A stretch of DNA of 64,000 nt, taken from the NCBI RefSeq assembly GCF_016056375.1, contig NZ_JAEDAE010000001.1, forward strand, positions 124,001 to 188,000, read 5' to 3'. Made by a program: the position numbers and the translations under genes. This document shows, in pieces, positions 17,461-26,400 of this stretch. Below the pieces are notes generated by a model. That model saw nothing but the letters and a program-made list of their open reading frames with translations, did not search any database and had not been told where the DNA came from. Position 1 is the stretch's first letter, and every line of letters starts with the position of its first letter. This DNA comes from Hymenobacter negativus. Lineage in GTDB: Bacteria; Bacteroidota; Bacteroidia; Cytophagales; Hymenobacteraceae.

Positions 17461-18594
17461 TTACAGGTTGCCGCGCAGCGCCTGTTCGCGCTCAATGCTC
17501 TCAAACAACGCCTTAAAGTTGCCTTTGCCGAAGCTCTTGGCGCCTTTGCGCTGGATGATTTCGTAGAACACGGTGGGCCGGTCTTCCACGGGCTTGGTGA
17601 AAATCTGGAGCAGGTAGCCTTCTTCGTCACGGTCCACGAGCAGATTCAGCGCTTTCAGCGACTCCAAATCCTCGTCAATCGCGCCGATGCGTTCCAGCAG
17701 GTCTTCGTAGTACGCGCCGGGCACGGTCAGGAACTCCACGCCGCGGCGGCGCAGCTCCGTCACCGTGGCGCGGATGTCCTTGGTAGCAATGGCAATGTGC
17801 TGCACGCCGGGCGAGTGGTAGTAATCGAGATATTCTTCAATCTGCGACTTTTTCTTGCCTTCGGCGGGCTCGTTGATGGGGAATTTCACGTAGCCGTTGC
17901 CGTTGGAAACCACCTTGCTCATCAGGGCCGAGTATTCGGTGCTGATGTCCTCGTCGTCGAAGGTGAGCAGCAACTTAAAGCCCATTACATCCTCGTAAAA
18001 CTTTACCCACTGGTTCATTTCGCCCCAGCCCACGTTGCCCACGCAGTGGTCGACGTGCAGCAGGCCCACCGGCGCGCCCTGCGGCACCCCGCTGCTCTTG
18101 GCCACGTAGCCGGGCAGGAACGGGCCGCTGTAGTTGGTGCGCTCCACGAAGGTGTGGATGCTTTCGCCATAAGTATAAATGCCTGAGAGTGTTACGCTGC
18201 CGTGCTCATCCTCAAGGGTATAGGGCTCGAAAGCCGACTTGGCGCCGCGCTTGGTGGTTTCTTCCCACGACTTGCGGGCGTCGTCCACCCACAGGGCCAT
18301 CACCTTCACGCCGTCGCCGTGCTTGGCCACGTGCTGCGTGATTTCGGAATCGGGCAGGAGGGAGGTGGTGAGCACCAGGCGTATTTTGCCCTGCTGCAAT
18401 ACGTAGCTGGCGCGGTCGCGCAGGCCGGTTTCTGGGCCGGCGTAGGCCACCAGCTCGTAGCCGAACGCGGCCTGGTAGTAGTAGGCCGACTGCTTGGCGT
18501 TGCCGACGTAGAATTCGACGAAATCGGTGCCTTTGAGGGGGAGGAAATCCTGGGCGGGTTGGGCCAGCACTTCGGGCGAGGTCATGGTTTGCAT
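17461..18594 (-). CDS. hppD: 4-hydroxyphenylpyruvate dioxygenase
   Basis: A 377-residue non-haem iron dioxygenase that converts 4-hydroxyphenylpyruvate to homogentisate in tyrosine breakdown. Both vicinal-oxygen-chelate halves are present. The 2-His-1-Glu iron ligands are visible as His183 (LLHVDHCVGN), His266 (GVQHIAIAT) and Glu345 (FYEIIQRKG). The length is normal (about 380). The ATG at 18594 is chosen; a longer ORF from 18738 adds a proline-rich non-homologous extension. No other tyrosine-degradation gene is adjacent. Confidence 0.96.
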   Translation of the reverse strand: MQTMTSPEVLAQPAQDFLPLKGTDFVEFYVGNAKQSAYYYQAAFGYELVAYAGPETGLRDRASYVLQQGKIRLVLTTSLLPDSEITQHVAKHGDGVKVMALWVDDARKSWEETTKRGAKSAFEPYTLEDEHGSVTLSGIYTYGESIHTFVERTNYSGPFLPGYVAKSSGVPQGAPVGLLHVDHCVGNVGWGEMNQWVKFYEDVMGFKLLLTFDDEDISTEYSALMSKVVSNGNGYVKFPINEPAEGKKKSQIEEYLDYYHSPGVQHIAIATKDIRATVTELRRRGVEFLTVPGAYYEDLLERIGAIDEDLESLKALNLLVDRDEEGYLLQIFTKPVEDRPTVFYEIIQRKGAKSFGKGNFKALFESIEREQALRGNL

Positions 18595-18758
18595 GGGTGG
18601 GAGGAGGAAATTAGCGGGGTGAATGACAGGGTAAAAATACAGCTTCTGTCGGTTTGACGCGACTATTGGCCGAAACCCGCCCAAACCCGGAGCCGGAACG
18701 GCGCGCGTTTGCCAATTCATTCCCATTTTTGTGCCCAATCATCTGCCTTAGCGCTCCC

Positions 18759-19145
18759 ATGAATACCGAAGAACTGAACCGCGCCCTCGTGGCCCTGATT
18801 GAAAAAAAGGCCGAGCTGCACACCCTTAAGTACGACGACGCCCGCTACGACGACGTGGAAGAGGCCTTGCACGACCTCGAAGACGACTTCAACGACGAGT
18901 ATGGCGACTTCCTGGAAACGGCGCTCGACAAAGTGCACACCGACCTGAAATCGGACACCGACGTGCTGCTGCCCACTGCCTACCTGCCCAGCAACCCCGG
19001 CTCTACGCCCACGCCCAAAGAAGGTGTCTGGGTTGATTCGGAAAAATACCCCGGCAAGGAAGCCCGCATTACCCTGGTTCCCAATCCGGTGCGAATCATG
19101 CTTACTGTGGGCAAGCAGGTGCAGCAGGAGCTGTGGAAAGCGTAA
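18759..19145 (+). CDS. Small acidic protein of unknown function
   Basis: A 128-residue protein, strongly acidic in its first half (KYDDARYDDVEEALHDLEDDFNDEYGDFLE), predicted to be helical, with a more basic and hydrophobic C-terminus (ARITLVPNPVRIMLTVGKQVQQELWKA). There is no signal peptide or membrane segment. The start was set at ATG 18759; the upstream extension in the longer frame is proline/arginine-rich and overlaps the hppD promoter region. I do not recognise the family. Confidence 0.75.
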   Translation: MNTEELNRALVALIEKKAELHTLKYDDARYDDVEEALHDLEDDFNDEYGDFLETALDKVHTDLKSDTDVLLPTAYLPSNPGSTPTPKEGVWVDSEKYPGKEARITLVPNPVRIMLTVGKQVQQELWKA

Positions 19146-19154
19146 TGGCTTAAT

Positions 19155-19315
19155 TGTCATTGCGAGCGAAACGCAGTGGAGCGCGGCAATCCGTCCTGTT
19201 CTCAGCGGTCAACCTGATAATGTGACGAGCTAATTAATTGACTTATCACAGCACAGGGCTAGTCGCATCGAGAGGACGGATTGCCGCGCTCCACTGCGTT
19301 TCGCTCGCAATGACA
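19155..19315. repeat. REPIN-like inverted repeat, TGTCATTGCGAGCG family
   Basis: The longest perfect arms in the window: 43 bp (19155-19197 and 19273-19315) around a 75-bp AT-rich loop. It starts TGTCATTGCGAGCGAAACGC. The right arm ends 6 bp before the ATG of the DUF952 gene. Confidence 0.95.
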
Positions 19316-19321
19316 GAAGTT

Positions 19322-19681
19322 ATGCTTTACCGCATCGCCGAGCCCGCCGATTGGCACCACGCCCAGCAGACCGGCTTTTTCGCCAGCGCCGACCTCGCCG
19401 CCGAAGGTTTCATCCATTCCTCGGAGCCGCACCAGATTCTCGAAACGGCCCGCCGGTACTATGCCGGGCGGGCCGATTTGGTTTTGCTGGAATGGGACGA
19501 AGCTGCCTTGGCCGCTGCTGGCGTGCGCGTGGAGCGCGAGTGGGTGGCGAGCCGGCAACAACATTTTGCGCACGTTTTTGGGCCGGTGCCGCTGGGAGCG
19601 GTGTGCCGCCATTGGCTACTTGGAGCCGATGAAAGCGGTGGTTTTCAGCTGCCGCCGGAGCTGGTTGTTTTGGGGGAATAA
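19322..19681 (+). CDS. DUF952-family protein
   Basis: A 119-residue cytoplasmic protein matching the DUF952 pattern: an N-terminal LYRIAEPADWHHAQQTGFF, then DLAAEGFIHSSEPHQI (the conserved GFIHxS box), LVLLEWDEA and FAHVFGPVPLGAV. The biochemical role of the family is not established. ATG 19322 follows directly after the inverted repeat; an upstream ATG at 19310 lies inside the repeat arm. Confidence 0.88.
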   Translation: MLYRIAEPADWHHAQQTGFFASADLAAEGFIHSSEPHQILETARRYYAGRADLVLLEWDEAALAAAGVRVEREWVASRQQHFAHVFGPVPLGAVCRHWLLGADESGGFQLPPELVVLGE

Positions 19682-19757
19682 TTTTTTTACCGCCGTGCAA
19701 CCTCGTCCCGGGCGGAGGCATCTTCCGACCAGAAGCTCACCCCAAATCGTCAGTTGT

Positions 19758-20600
19758 ATGCTGCCTTTTTACGTTCGTTCGTTTCGCTGGCTGGCTTTGG
19801 CCGGGCTGGCTACGGCCTGCGCTCCCACCTATCAGCTGGGCATGAAGCCGACCCGGGCCACCGGCTTTTTTGTGGAGGGCCGTGAGCAGGCTCAGGCCGT
19901 GGCCGACAGCGTGGAAGTGCGCCTGAGCTTCGTGTGCTACGAGCCCACGCGGGTAGTGTTCGAGGCCGAATACCGCAACCCCACCCGCCACGCGCTGGTG
20001 GTCGACCCGGCCGCATTTCAGTACGAAGCCAGCCGCCGGGCTGATGCCGGCTTTGACTTCAAAGGCCGCCGCCCCAAGCCACTGCCCGGCACCGAGGTGT
20101 CGGCCGCCGTGGCGGCTGCCAGCCAGTGGCTGGCGCTGCCGCCGCTGCCGCCCAAACCCGTCTCGGCCTTCGACCCCGAGCCTGAAATAGCCGCCCTGCA
20201 CAACCAGGCCGAAAATGAAGCCGCCAAAGCCGCGCGTATCGACTGGTTCGGCATCGCGCTGAGCGCAGCCAGCCTGGCCACCGACGTGGCCAGCATAGGC
20301 AAGCGCGAAACAGTGGCGCAGTACCAAAGCCGCGCCAGCATCCGCGACGCAGCGTTTGCCTACAACGTCGTTTCGGCTGCCAATAAAGTCGAACACGCCG
20401 TGACGGCCGACGTACTTCAGCAGCGCGCCGCCATGCTCCAGGACTACGCCCTGCGCAAGGTGACGCTGGAACCCGGCCAGCAAGTGCGCGGCTACCTCTA
20501 CTTCCCCCGCTACGACGCGGCCGATGGCCTGGTGGTGAAGGCCCCAATTGGAGGTAGCATGGTGCCGCTGGAATTTGCGCAGGTACGCCGGCGGCAATAA
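19758..20600 (+). CDS. Lipoprotein of unknown function
   Basis: A 280-residue predicted lipoprotein. The signal peptide MLPFYVRSFRWLALAGLATAC ends in a lipobox-like LATAC. The body has a beta-rich segment (VEVRLSFVCYEPTRVVFEAEYRN), a proline-rich linker, a helical middle (IAALHNQAENEAAKAARIDWF) and a C-terminal strand region with GQQVRGYLYFPRYD, reminiscent of a domain that checks for extracytoplasmic ligands. ATG 19758 is chosen over a longer frame overlapping the DUF952 gene. No function is assigned. Confidence 0.75.
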   Translation: MLPFYVRSFRWLALAGLATACAPTYQLGMKPTRATGFFVEGREQAQAVADSVEVRLSFVCYEPTRVVFEAEYRNPTRHALVVDPAAFQYEASRRADAGFDFKGRRPKPLPGTEVSAAVAAASQWLALPPLPPKPVSAFDPEPEIAALHNQAENEAAKAARIDWFGIALSAASLATDVASIGKRETVAQYQSRASIRDAAFAYNVVSAANKVEHAVTADVLQQRAAMLQDYALRKVTLEPGQQVRGYLYFPRYDAADGLVVKAPIGGSMVPLEFAQVRRRQ

Positions 20601-20672
20601 AAAATAATTGCTAAATGCAACACTACGTGCTGTATATTTCGATTCCTTTCCACGCAATACGCCTTTACCGCT

Positions 20673-20798
20673 ATGTACACACCGCCTTCTTCGTGGCTCA
20701 TTGAAAGCGCCCGACACCAGAAAAAATCGCAGAGAAACGGATTGATTTTGAGCGGTATATTAATTGCCGCTGCCGTATTGGTCCAGATATTTGGCTAA
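20673..20798 (+). CDS. 41-residue single-pass membrane peptide
   Basis: A small ORF with a polar N-terminus (MYTPPSSWLIESARHQKKSQ) followed by one hydrophobic helix (about residues 24-40: LILSGILIAAAVLVQIFG). It ends right at a strong terminator, and TATATTTC, a near match to the -7 box, lies about 35 nt upstream of the ATG. The position, helix and terminator support a real gene. The function is unknown. Confidence 0.55.
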   Translation: MYTPPSSWLIESARHQKKSQRNGLILSGILIAAAVLVQIFG

Positions 20799-20800
20799 AC

Positions 20801-20832
20801 AAAAAGCCCCGGCAGTCTGCCGGGGCTTTTTG
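20801..20832. terminator. Bidirectional terminator
   Basis: AAAAAGCCCCGGCA pairs with TGCCGGGGCTTTTT around a 3-nt loop. It lies between the small membrane peptide (plus) and the ABC-F gene (minus) and has U-runs on both strands. Confidence 0.94.
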
Positions 20833-20878
20833 TTGTTTACGGAGCTTGGGTCCGCGAAAATGAACCGCTTGGGAGTGC

Positions 20879-22798
<1,920 letters not shown>

Positions 22799-22804
22799 AG
22801 GCCG

Positions 22805-22812
22805 CAAAGGTA
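22805..22812 (-). promoter_or_regulatory. -7 box TACCTTTG for ABC-F gene, almost leaderless
   Basis: Read on the minus strand, TACCTTTG is an exact TAnnTTTG match ending 6 nt before the ATG at 22798. The upstream region is very C-rich and has no TTTG at -33. Confidence 0.5.
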
Positions 22813-22861
22813 CGGCCGGGGCGGGCGGGGACGTTTAGGGATTACACTTACATTCGCCGCC

Positions 22862-23815
22862 ATGCATCTTTCCCAATCCTTTCGACATTGCCGGTTTTTA
22901 GGGCTCATTGCTTTGGGTTGCTTGAGCAGTTCGTGTAACTCAGAATCAAACCAAGCTGATAAGGTGAAGAAGCCACAAACCTCTTCAGTGGCTAAACCTA
23001 AACTAGTTTATAAGCCGACTGGTCCCGACAAAGCAATTTATGATTTATTGCCTGTTAATAGCGATACACTTATTGCGGTGAAATGGCACGGCGGTTTAGC
23101 CATCACAACGGACGCCGGTTTGCATTGGCAAAACCTGCACGACCAACCACAGAAGCACGATTTTTTATATTTCAAACACCTAACTATTGACGAGCACCAT
23201 ATATTATGGGGGCTAGACAGTTGGCCCGGTATGCACGAACCTGCGTACTCACGCCTTGCTTATTCCGCCGATTTTGGGAATACATGGAAGCATCTCGAAT
23301 TTGATACGCATAAGTTCTTTCCGTATGAGTTTTATTCTCTGCCGGGCAAACCGCTCCGAATTATTGCCTATGATGGAACGGTTTCTCAGATGCAAGACCG
23401 AGCAGGAAAAAAGTGGAAATCTGTCAAGACGGTTGTTGAATTAGATAACTCCGTTAATGACACTATACCAGGCGACTCTTTTTTTTCTGGCGGGCAATTT
23501 AAATTCCTTGAAACAGGTCAGTTGTTTTCTCGAACCATAAAAGGCTGGCACCCAATTGTGACTGCGGGATTCATCAATGAAGTCAATGATGTTTGCTCTT
23601 GCGCTGGTAGCACCTATGTGGTTGGCTATAACGGTGCGGTCAGTCCCACGCCACATTATTTGCTGCGAATTGCAAATGGACAAGTTCGAGATACTACTGT
23701 TCTTCCTGATGAAGACCAGAGATACCTGCGCTGTGATAAAAAAGGAAGATTGTGGCTGTTTAATTTCAGAGGTGTCTGGCGAAAGTCAGGAAACAGACTT
23801 GTGTACCGTTACTGA
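22862..23815 (+). CDS. Lipoprotein with BNR/sialidase-like repeats
   Basis: A 317-residue lipoprotein: the signal peptide ends LSSSC (lipobox), followed by a polar lysine-rich linker. Two short BNR-like motifs are visible, AITTDAGLHWQNL and AYSADFGNTWKHL, each with the S/T-x-D-x-G-x-x-W pattern, so a beta-propeller of the sialidase-like/photosystem-stability type is likely. Base composition is much more AT-rich than in neighbouring genes, with many AT-ending codons, which suggests recent acquisition. It begins 50 bp from the divergent ABC-F gene. Confidence 0.78.
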   Translation: MHLSQSFRHCRFLGLIALGCLSSSCNSESNQADKVKKPQTSSVAKPKLVYKPTGPDKAIYDLLPVNSDTLIAVKWHGGLAITTDAGLHWQNLHDQPQKHDFLYFKHLTIDEHHILWGLDSWPGMHEPAYSRLAYSADFGNTWKHLEFDTHKFFPYEFYSLPGKPLRIIAYDGTVSQMQDRAGKKWKSVKTVVELDNSVNDTIPGDSFFSGGQFKFLETGQLFSRTIKGWHPIVTAGFINEVNDVCSCAGSTYVVGYNGAVSPTPHYLLRIANGQVRDTTVLPDEDQRYLRCDKKGRLWLFNFRGVWRKSGNRLVYRY

Positions 23816-24125
23816 AAACTTCCCCAGCCCCTGTCGCGGCGCCCGACACGCCTCGGCGCGGCGGGGAAATGTAGCATTTCTGAATGGCTTGCTGGTTAAT
23901 GCAAACGAGGTATTCGTGCAGCTTTTGGCTTGATTCGTAGGTCCGGCTGTTGGCTGAATACCGGGTATGGGTTGTTTATTGCATCATCCAAAGAATCGCC
24001 TTGTAAAATACCTAGTCAATAAATACGTAGTTGCCCATGTGCGTTTCCGCATTTGTGCGGTAGGGCTAGTGCCTGCGAGTTGGAGAGCTTTGTGAAGCTA
24101 TAGTATTCACCAGCTATTCATTCTT

Positions 24126-24416
24126 ATGCTGACGCTGCATTTGCACGAAGAAGGTTTCTTCCCCATTTGTTGGGCTGAGACAGCCACGCCGGGTACCACC
24201 TACGTGCGGCCCGGTGCCAGGGGCGTGCTTCGGGCCTTCGTGCTGGCCTAGCGTGGAGAGCTGGAGCTGTTCACGGGCAGCTTGTGTGGCGGGAAGCTAC
24301 ACTATAGTGGCCCGGTGCACAGCGGAACCGAGCTGCGCCAGCTCCTAGCGGCCTGCGGCGCATCGGCAGACGCGAAATCATTGGTTACGGCCGGCAATCG
24401 GTTTGATGCTGCGTGA
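24126..24416 (+). pseudogene. ORF interrupted by an in-frame amber codon
   Basis: From ATG 24126 the frame runs 41 codons (MLTLHLHEEGFFPICWAET...) to TAG at 24249-24251. It then continues without another stop for 54 codons (RGELELFTGSLCGGKLHYSG...) to TGA at 24414. Both halves have coding-like composition, so one nonsense mutation in a ~96-residue protein is the simplest reading. The family is unknown. It lies in a 0.7-kb stretch (23816-24529) otherwise without a gene. Confidence 0.45.
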
Positions 24417-24529
24417 GCTAGCAACCGGGGCGGTCGGCGCACCAGGCAAGCTTCGGCGCTTTGGGAGAAAGATTGTATATATTTTAATAATATTTACTAT
24501 GTTTACTATTCACTAAGTCCTCAATAATC

Positions 24530-24844
24530 ATGAAATCATTCATTTTGCCATTCCGGACCTCAACTTCCTGGACAGCTGCGCCGGGCACCCTCAATCTGGA
24601 TGAGCCCAATGCGGTGTTGCGGGCACGGGCGCTGGCATTTTCGCTTGGCGCATCGTCACTGCACATCGATTGTTCGCGGCTGGCGTGCCAGCGTGCGTTG
24701 GGGGTTGGCTACGTGGTTTCGCAGCTGCTGCTGCTGCATCGAGCGGGGGCCAAGGTGTGGCTGCGCAACGTGAATGCCCCCCTGCGACGCTGCCTTGACC
24801 TGCTGCGCCTCAATTCATTATTCCAGATTGAGGAAGCCTGGTAA
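24530..24844 (+). CDS. STAS-domain-like protein
   Basis: A 104-residue protein resembling the STAS/anti-sigma-factor-antagonist fold. A central strand SLHIDCSRLACQRALGVGYVVSQLLLLHRAGAKVWLRNVNAPLRR followed by CLDLLRLNSLFQIEE reads like the usual LVIDLSGV..DSSGLG..L..A.....G..LRLVNVP..VRRLLELTGLD.LF.I. The usual DSSG phosphorylation-loop serine is replaced (CQRALG), so a classical SpoIIAA-type switch is unlikely. It stands alone downstream of the amber-interrupted ORF and is preceded by an AT-rich likely promoter region. Confidence 0.6.
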   Translation: MKSFILPFRTSTSWTAAPGTLNLDEPNAVLRARALAFSLGASSLHIDCSRLACQRALGVGYVVSQLLLLHRAGAKVWLRNVNAPLRRCLDLLRLNSLFQIEEAW

Positions 24845-24941
24845 AAAGCAGTCCGGCCCGTGCCACAGGTAGCCTGCAACGCTCGTCGCGCAACGGTAGG
24901 AGGGGCCAGACGCATCGCAGCGCCATGATTTCAACCAAAGT

Positions 24942-24977
24942 CAAAGGCCCGTTTACCGGTTGGTAAACGGGCCTTTG
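24942..24977. terminator. Hairpin between convergent genes
   Basis: A perfect 16-bp stem, CAAAGGCCCGTTTACC paired with GGTAAACGGGCCTTTG, has a 4-nt loop. It lies between the STAS-like gene and the minus-strand gene ending at 25008. The U-run is short (TTT), so termination may be weak. Confidence 0.75.
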
Positions 24978-25007
24978 GCGCGCCGTGTCTGGCAATGCGG
25001 CAGGGAG

Positions 25008-25535
25008 CTATTGCAATGATTTGGGCAGCACGTACTGGTCTTTGTCGAGCATGACGTAGCCGGTGCGCAGGAACAAACCCCGATGCCGAACGACCATGCC
25101 GGGGACACTGGTGTAAGCCACAGGAACGGATAGCCAGATAACAGCGCCGTTTAGCCGGCGCTCGTTTAGTAGCATTTGGTGGCCAGCACTGAGGCGGTAA
25201 CGTTCCTGCACGCGGCCATCGCGGCGGTAGCGGGTGACGTGGCGCCAGGCAATGTTATCGGGAGCCCACTGCGTCTGTCGCACGCCGTCGTTGGGCAAGG
25301 TGCCGCTGTTCTGGTGGGAAATGCCCTGCACCACCACGCGGCGCCGGCCGCGAGCCCGGGCATTGGTGTTGAATATGGGGCTGGTTTGCTCCGCGTGCAG
25401 CCGAAGCTGCGCCGCTTGTTGCAGCAGGGTGTCGCGGGCGGCGGCAGCGCGGGCGGGGTCGGTGATAAGCTGCGCGTGGGTGGGCGCGGCCAACAGCACC
25501 AGCAGGGCCAAAAGGCCGCTTAATCGGTAGAACAT
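25008..25535 (-). CDS. Exported protein of unknown function
   Basis: A 175-residue protein with a signal peptide (MFYRLSGLLALLVLLAAPTHAQ). The mature part is basic with many arginines and short beta-prone segments (GVRQTQWAPDNIAWRHVTRYRRDGRVQERYRLS; MVVRHRGLFLRTGYVMLDKDQYVLP). No family motif was recognised. It converges with the STAS-like gene across a hairpin. Confidence 0.7.
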   Translation of the reverse strand: MFYRLSGLLALLVLLAAPTHAQLITDPARAAAARDTLLQQAAQLRLHAEQTSPIFNTNARARGRRRVVVQGISHQNSGTLPNDGVRQTQWAPDNIAWRHVTRYRRDGRVQERYRLSAGHQMLLNERRLNGAVIWLSVPVAYTSVPGMVVRHRGLFLRTGYVMLDKDQYVLPKSLQ

Positions 25536-26002
25536 GTCGAATAAAGGGTTGTGGAAAGCCCCAAAGCTACTACGCCGGCTGGCATCCTACCAGCGTAACA
25601 GTGGTGCTGAAAAGCCTACCCAATGACCGTTGCTACTTCTACTTGAAAAGCGCCCTTGGGCATGAGAAAAACGCGGGTATGATGACCTCCTATGCAATGA
25701 AAACCGGCCGGCCGTTTTCTGTTGAAGCAGACCTCCTGACGAAGCCCGTATTTCTACCCTCCCCAACGCACGTACAAATACCTGCCTTTAAAAATAGGTG
25801 ATTTTACGCGATTTCAGCACCCAGTAGCGCGCTAGGTTTGCATCAGTTATTGCGCGGAGAAACAGGCGGTTTGCTGAAGCTACCCATGGGCAACAGGCAG
25901 CGGTTTTTCAGTAATAGCGAGTGGAGCAGCAACCACTTTGCCAAACGGGGCGATGATTCCGAAAAGCCTTACGAGTAGGAAAAATAATAACCCAATAAAC
26001 CC
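25536..26002. other. Intergenic stretch without convincing gene
   Basis: About 470 bp between the minus-strand exported protein and the cystatin-like gene. A 66-codon frame at 25601-25801 has no recognisable features and AT-rich composition; I do not call it. The promoters of both flanking genes should lie here. Confidence 0.5.
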
Positions 26003-26305
26003 ATGTCAAATTCAACCGCAGCAGCACCCACCGCAAACGGCCAGGCAAATACGTTGCCCGGCGGCTGGACTCCCTACCACCCCCTCACCCCCCAGGACCA
26101 GCAGGTATTTAACGAGGCCATGCACGGTTTCGTGGGAGTGAAATATACGCCGCAAGTGGTTTCGACGCAGGTAGTGGCCGGCACCAACTATAAGTTCAAA
26201 TGCTCGGCCACGCTGCCGCAGGGCACGGCTATTTGGGAGGCTATTGTAGAGATTTTTGCCCCGTTGAATGGCCAGCCGCACGTAGTAGGCATTATCCGCA
26301 TGTAA
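26003..26305 (+). CDS. Cystatin/stefin-like protein
   Basis: A 100-residue protein without signal peptide. It carries the cystatin signature QVVAG (residues 56-60) within TQVVAGTNYKFKC, which matches the first inhibitory hairpin of stefins (QVVAGTNYxxKV). A glycine pair near the N-terminus (GG, 20-21) and a Pro-rich hairpin near the C-terminus (PLNGQPHVVG, 88-96) sit where the other two inhibitory elements of stefins lie. A helix-prone segment PQDQQVFNEAMHGFVG precedes the signature, as in cystatins. It may inhibit papain-like cysteine proteases. The intracellular location fits the stefin type. It is followed by its own terminator. Confidence 0.65.
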   Translation: MSNSTAAAPTANGQANTLPGGWTPYHPLTPQDQQVFNEAMHGFVGVKYTPQVVSTQVVAGTNYKFKCSATLPQGTAIWEAIVEIFAPLNGQPHVVGIIRM

Positions 26306-26331
26306 TAAATTAGCATTAGTGTAAGTAGGAG

Positions 26332-26369
26332 AAAAAAGGCCATCTGAACTATTCAGATGGCCTTTTTTC
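26332..26369. terminator. Bidirectional terminator
   Basis: AAAAAAGGCCATCTGAA pairs with TTCAGATGGCCTTTTTT around a 3-nt loop. It separates the cystatin-like gene (plus) from the permease gene (minus). Confidence 0.94.
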
Positions 26370-26400
26370 TGGGCCGCGCAGCCGGTTTGAAAATTCCCGG

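Noticed and set aside
25601..25801. 66-codon ORF in the gap before the cystatin-like gene
   Set aside because: No signal, domain, promoter or terminator support; likely chance frame.
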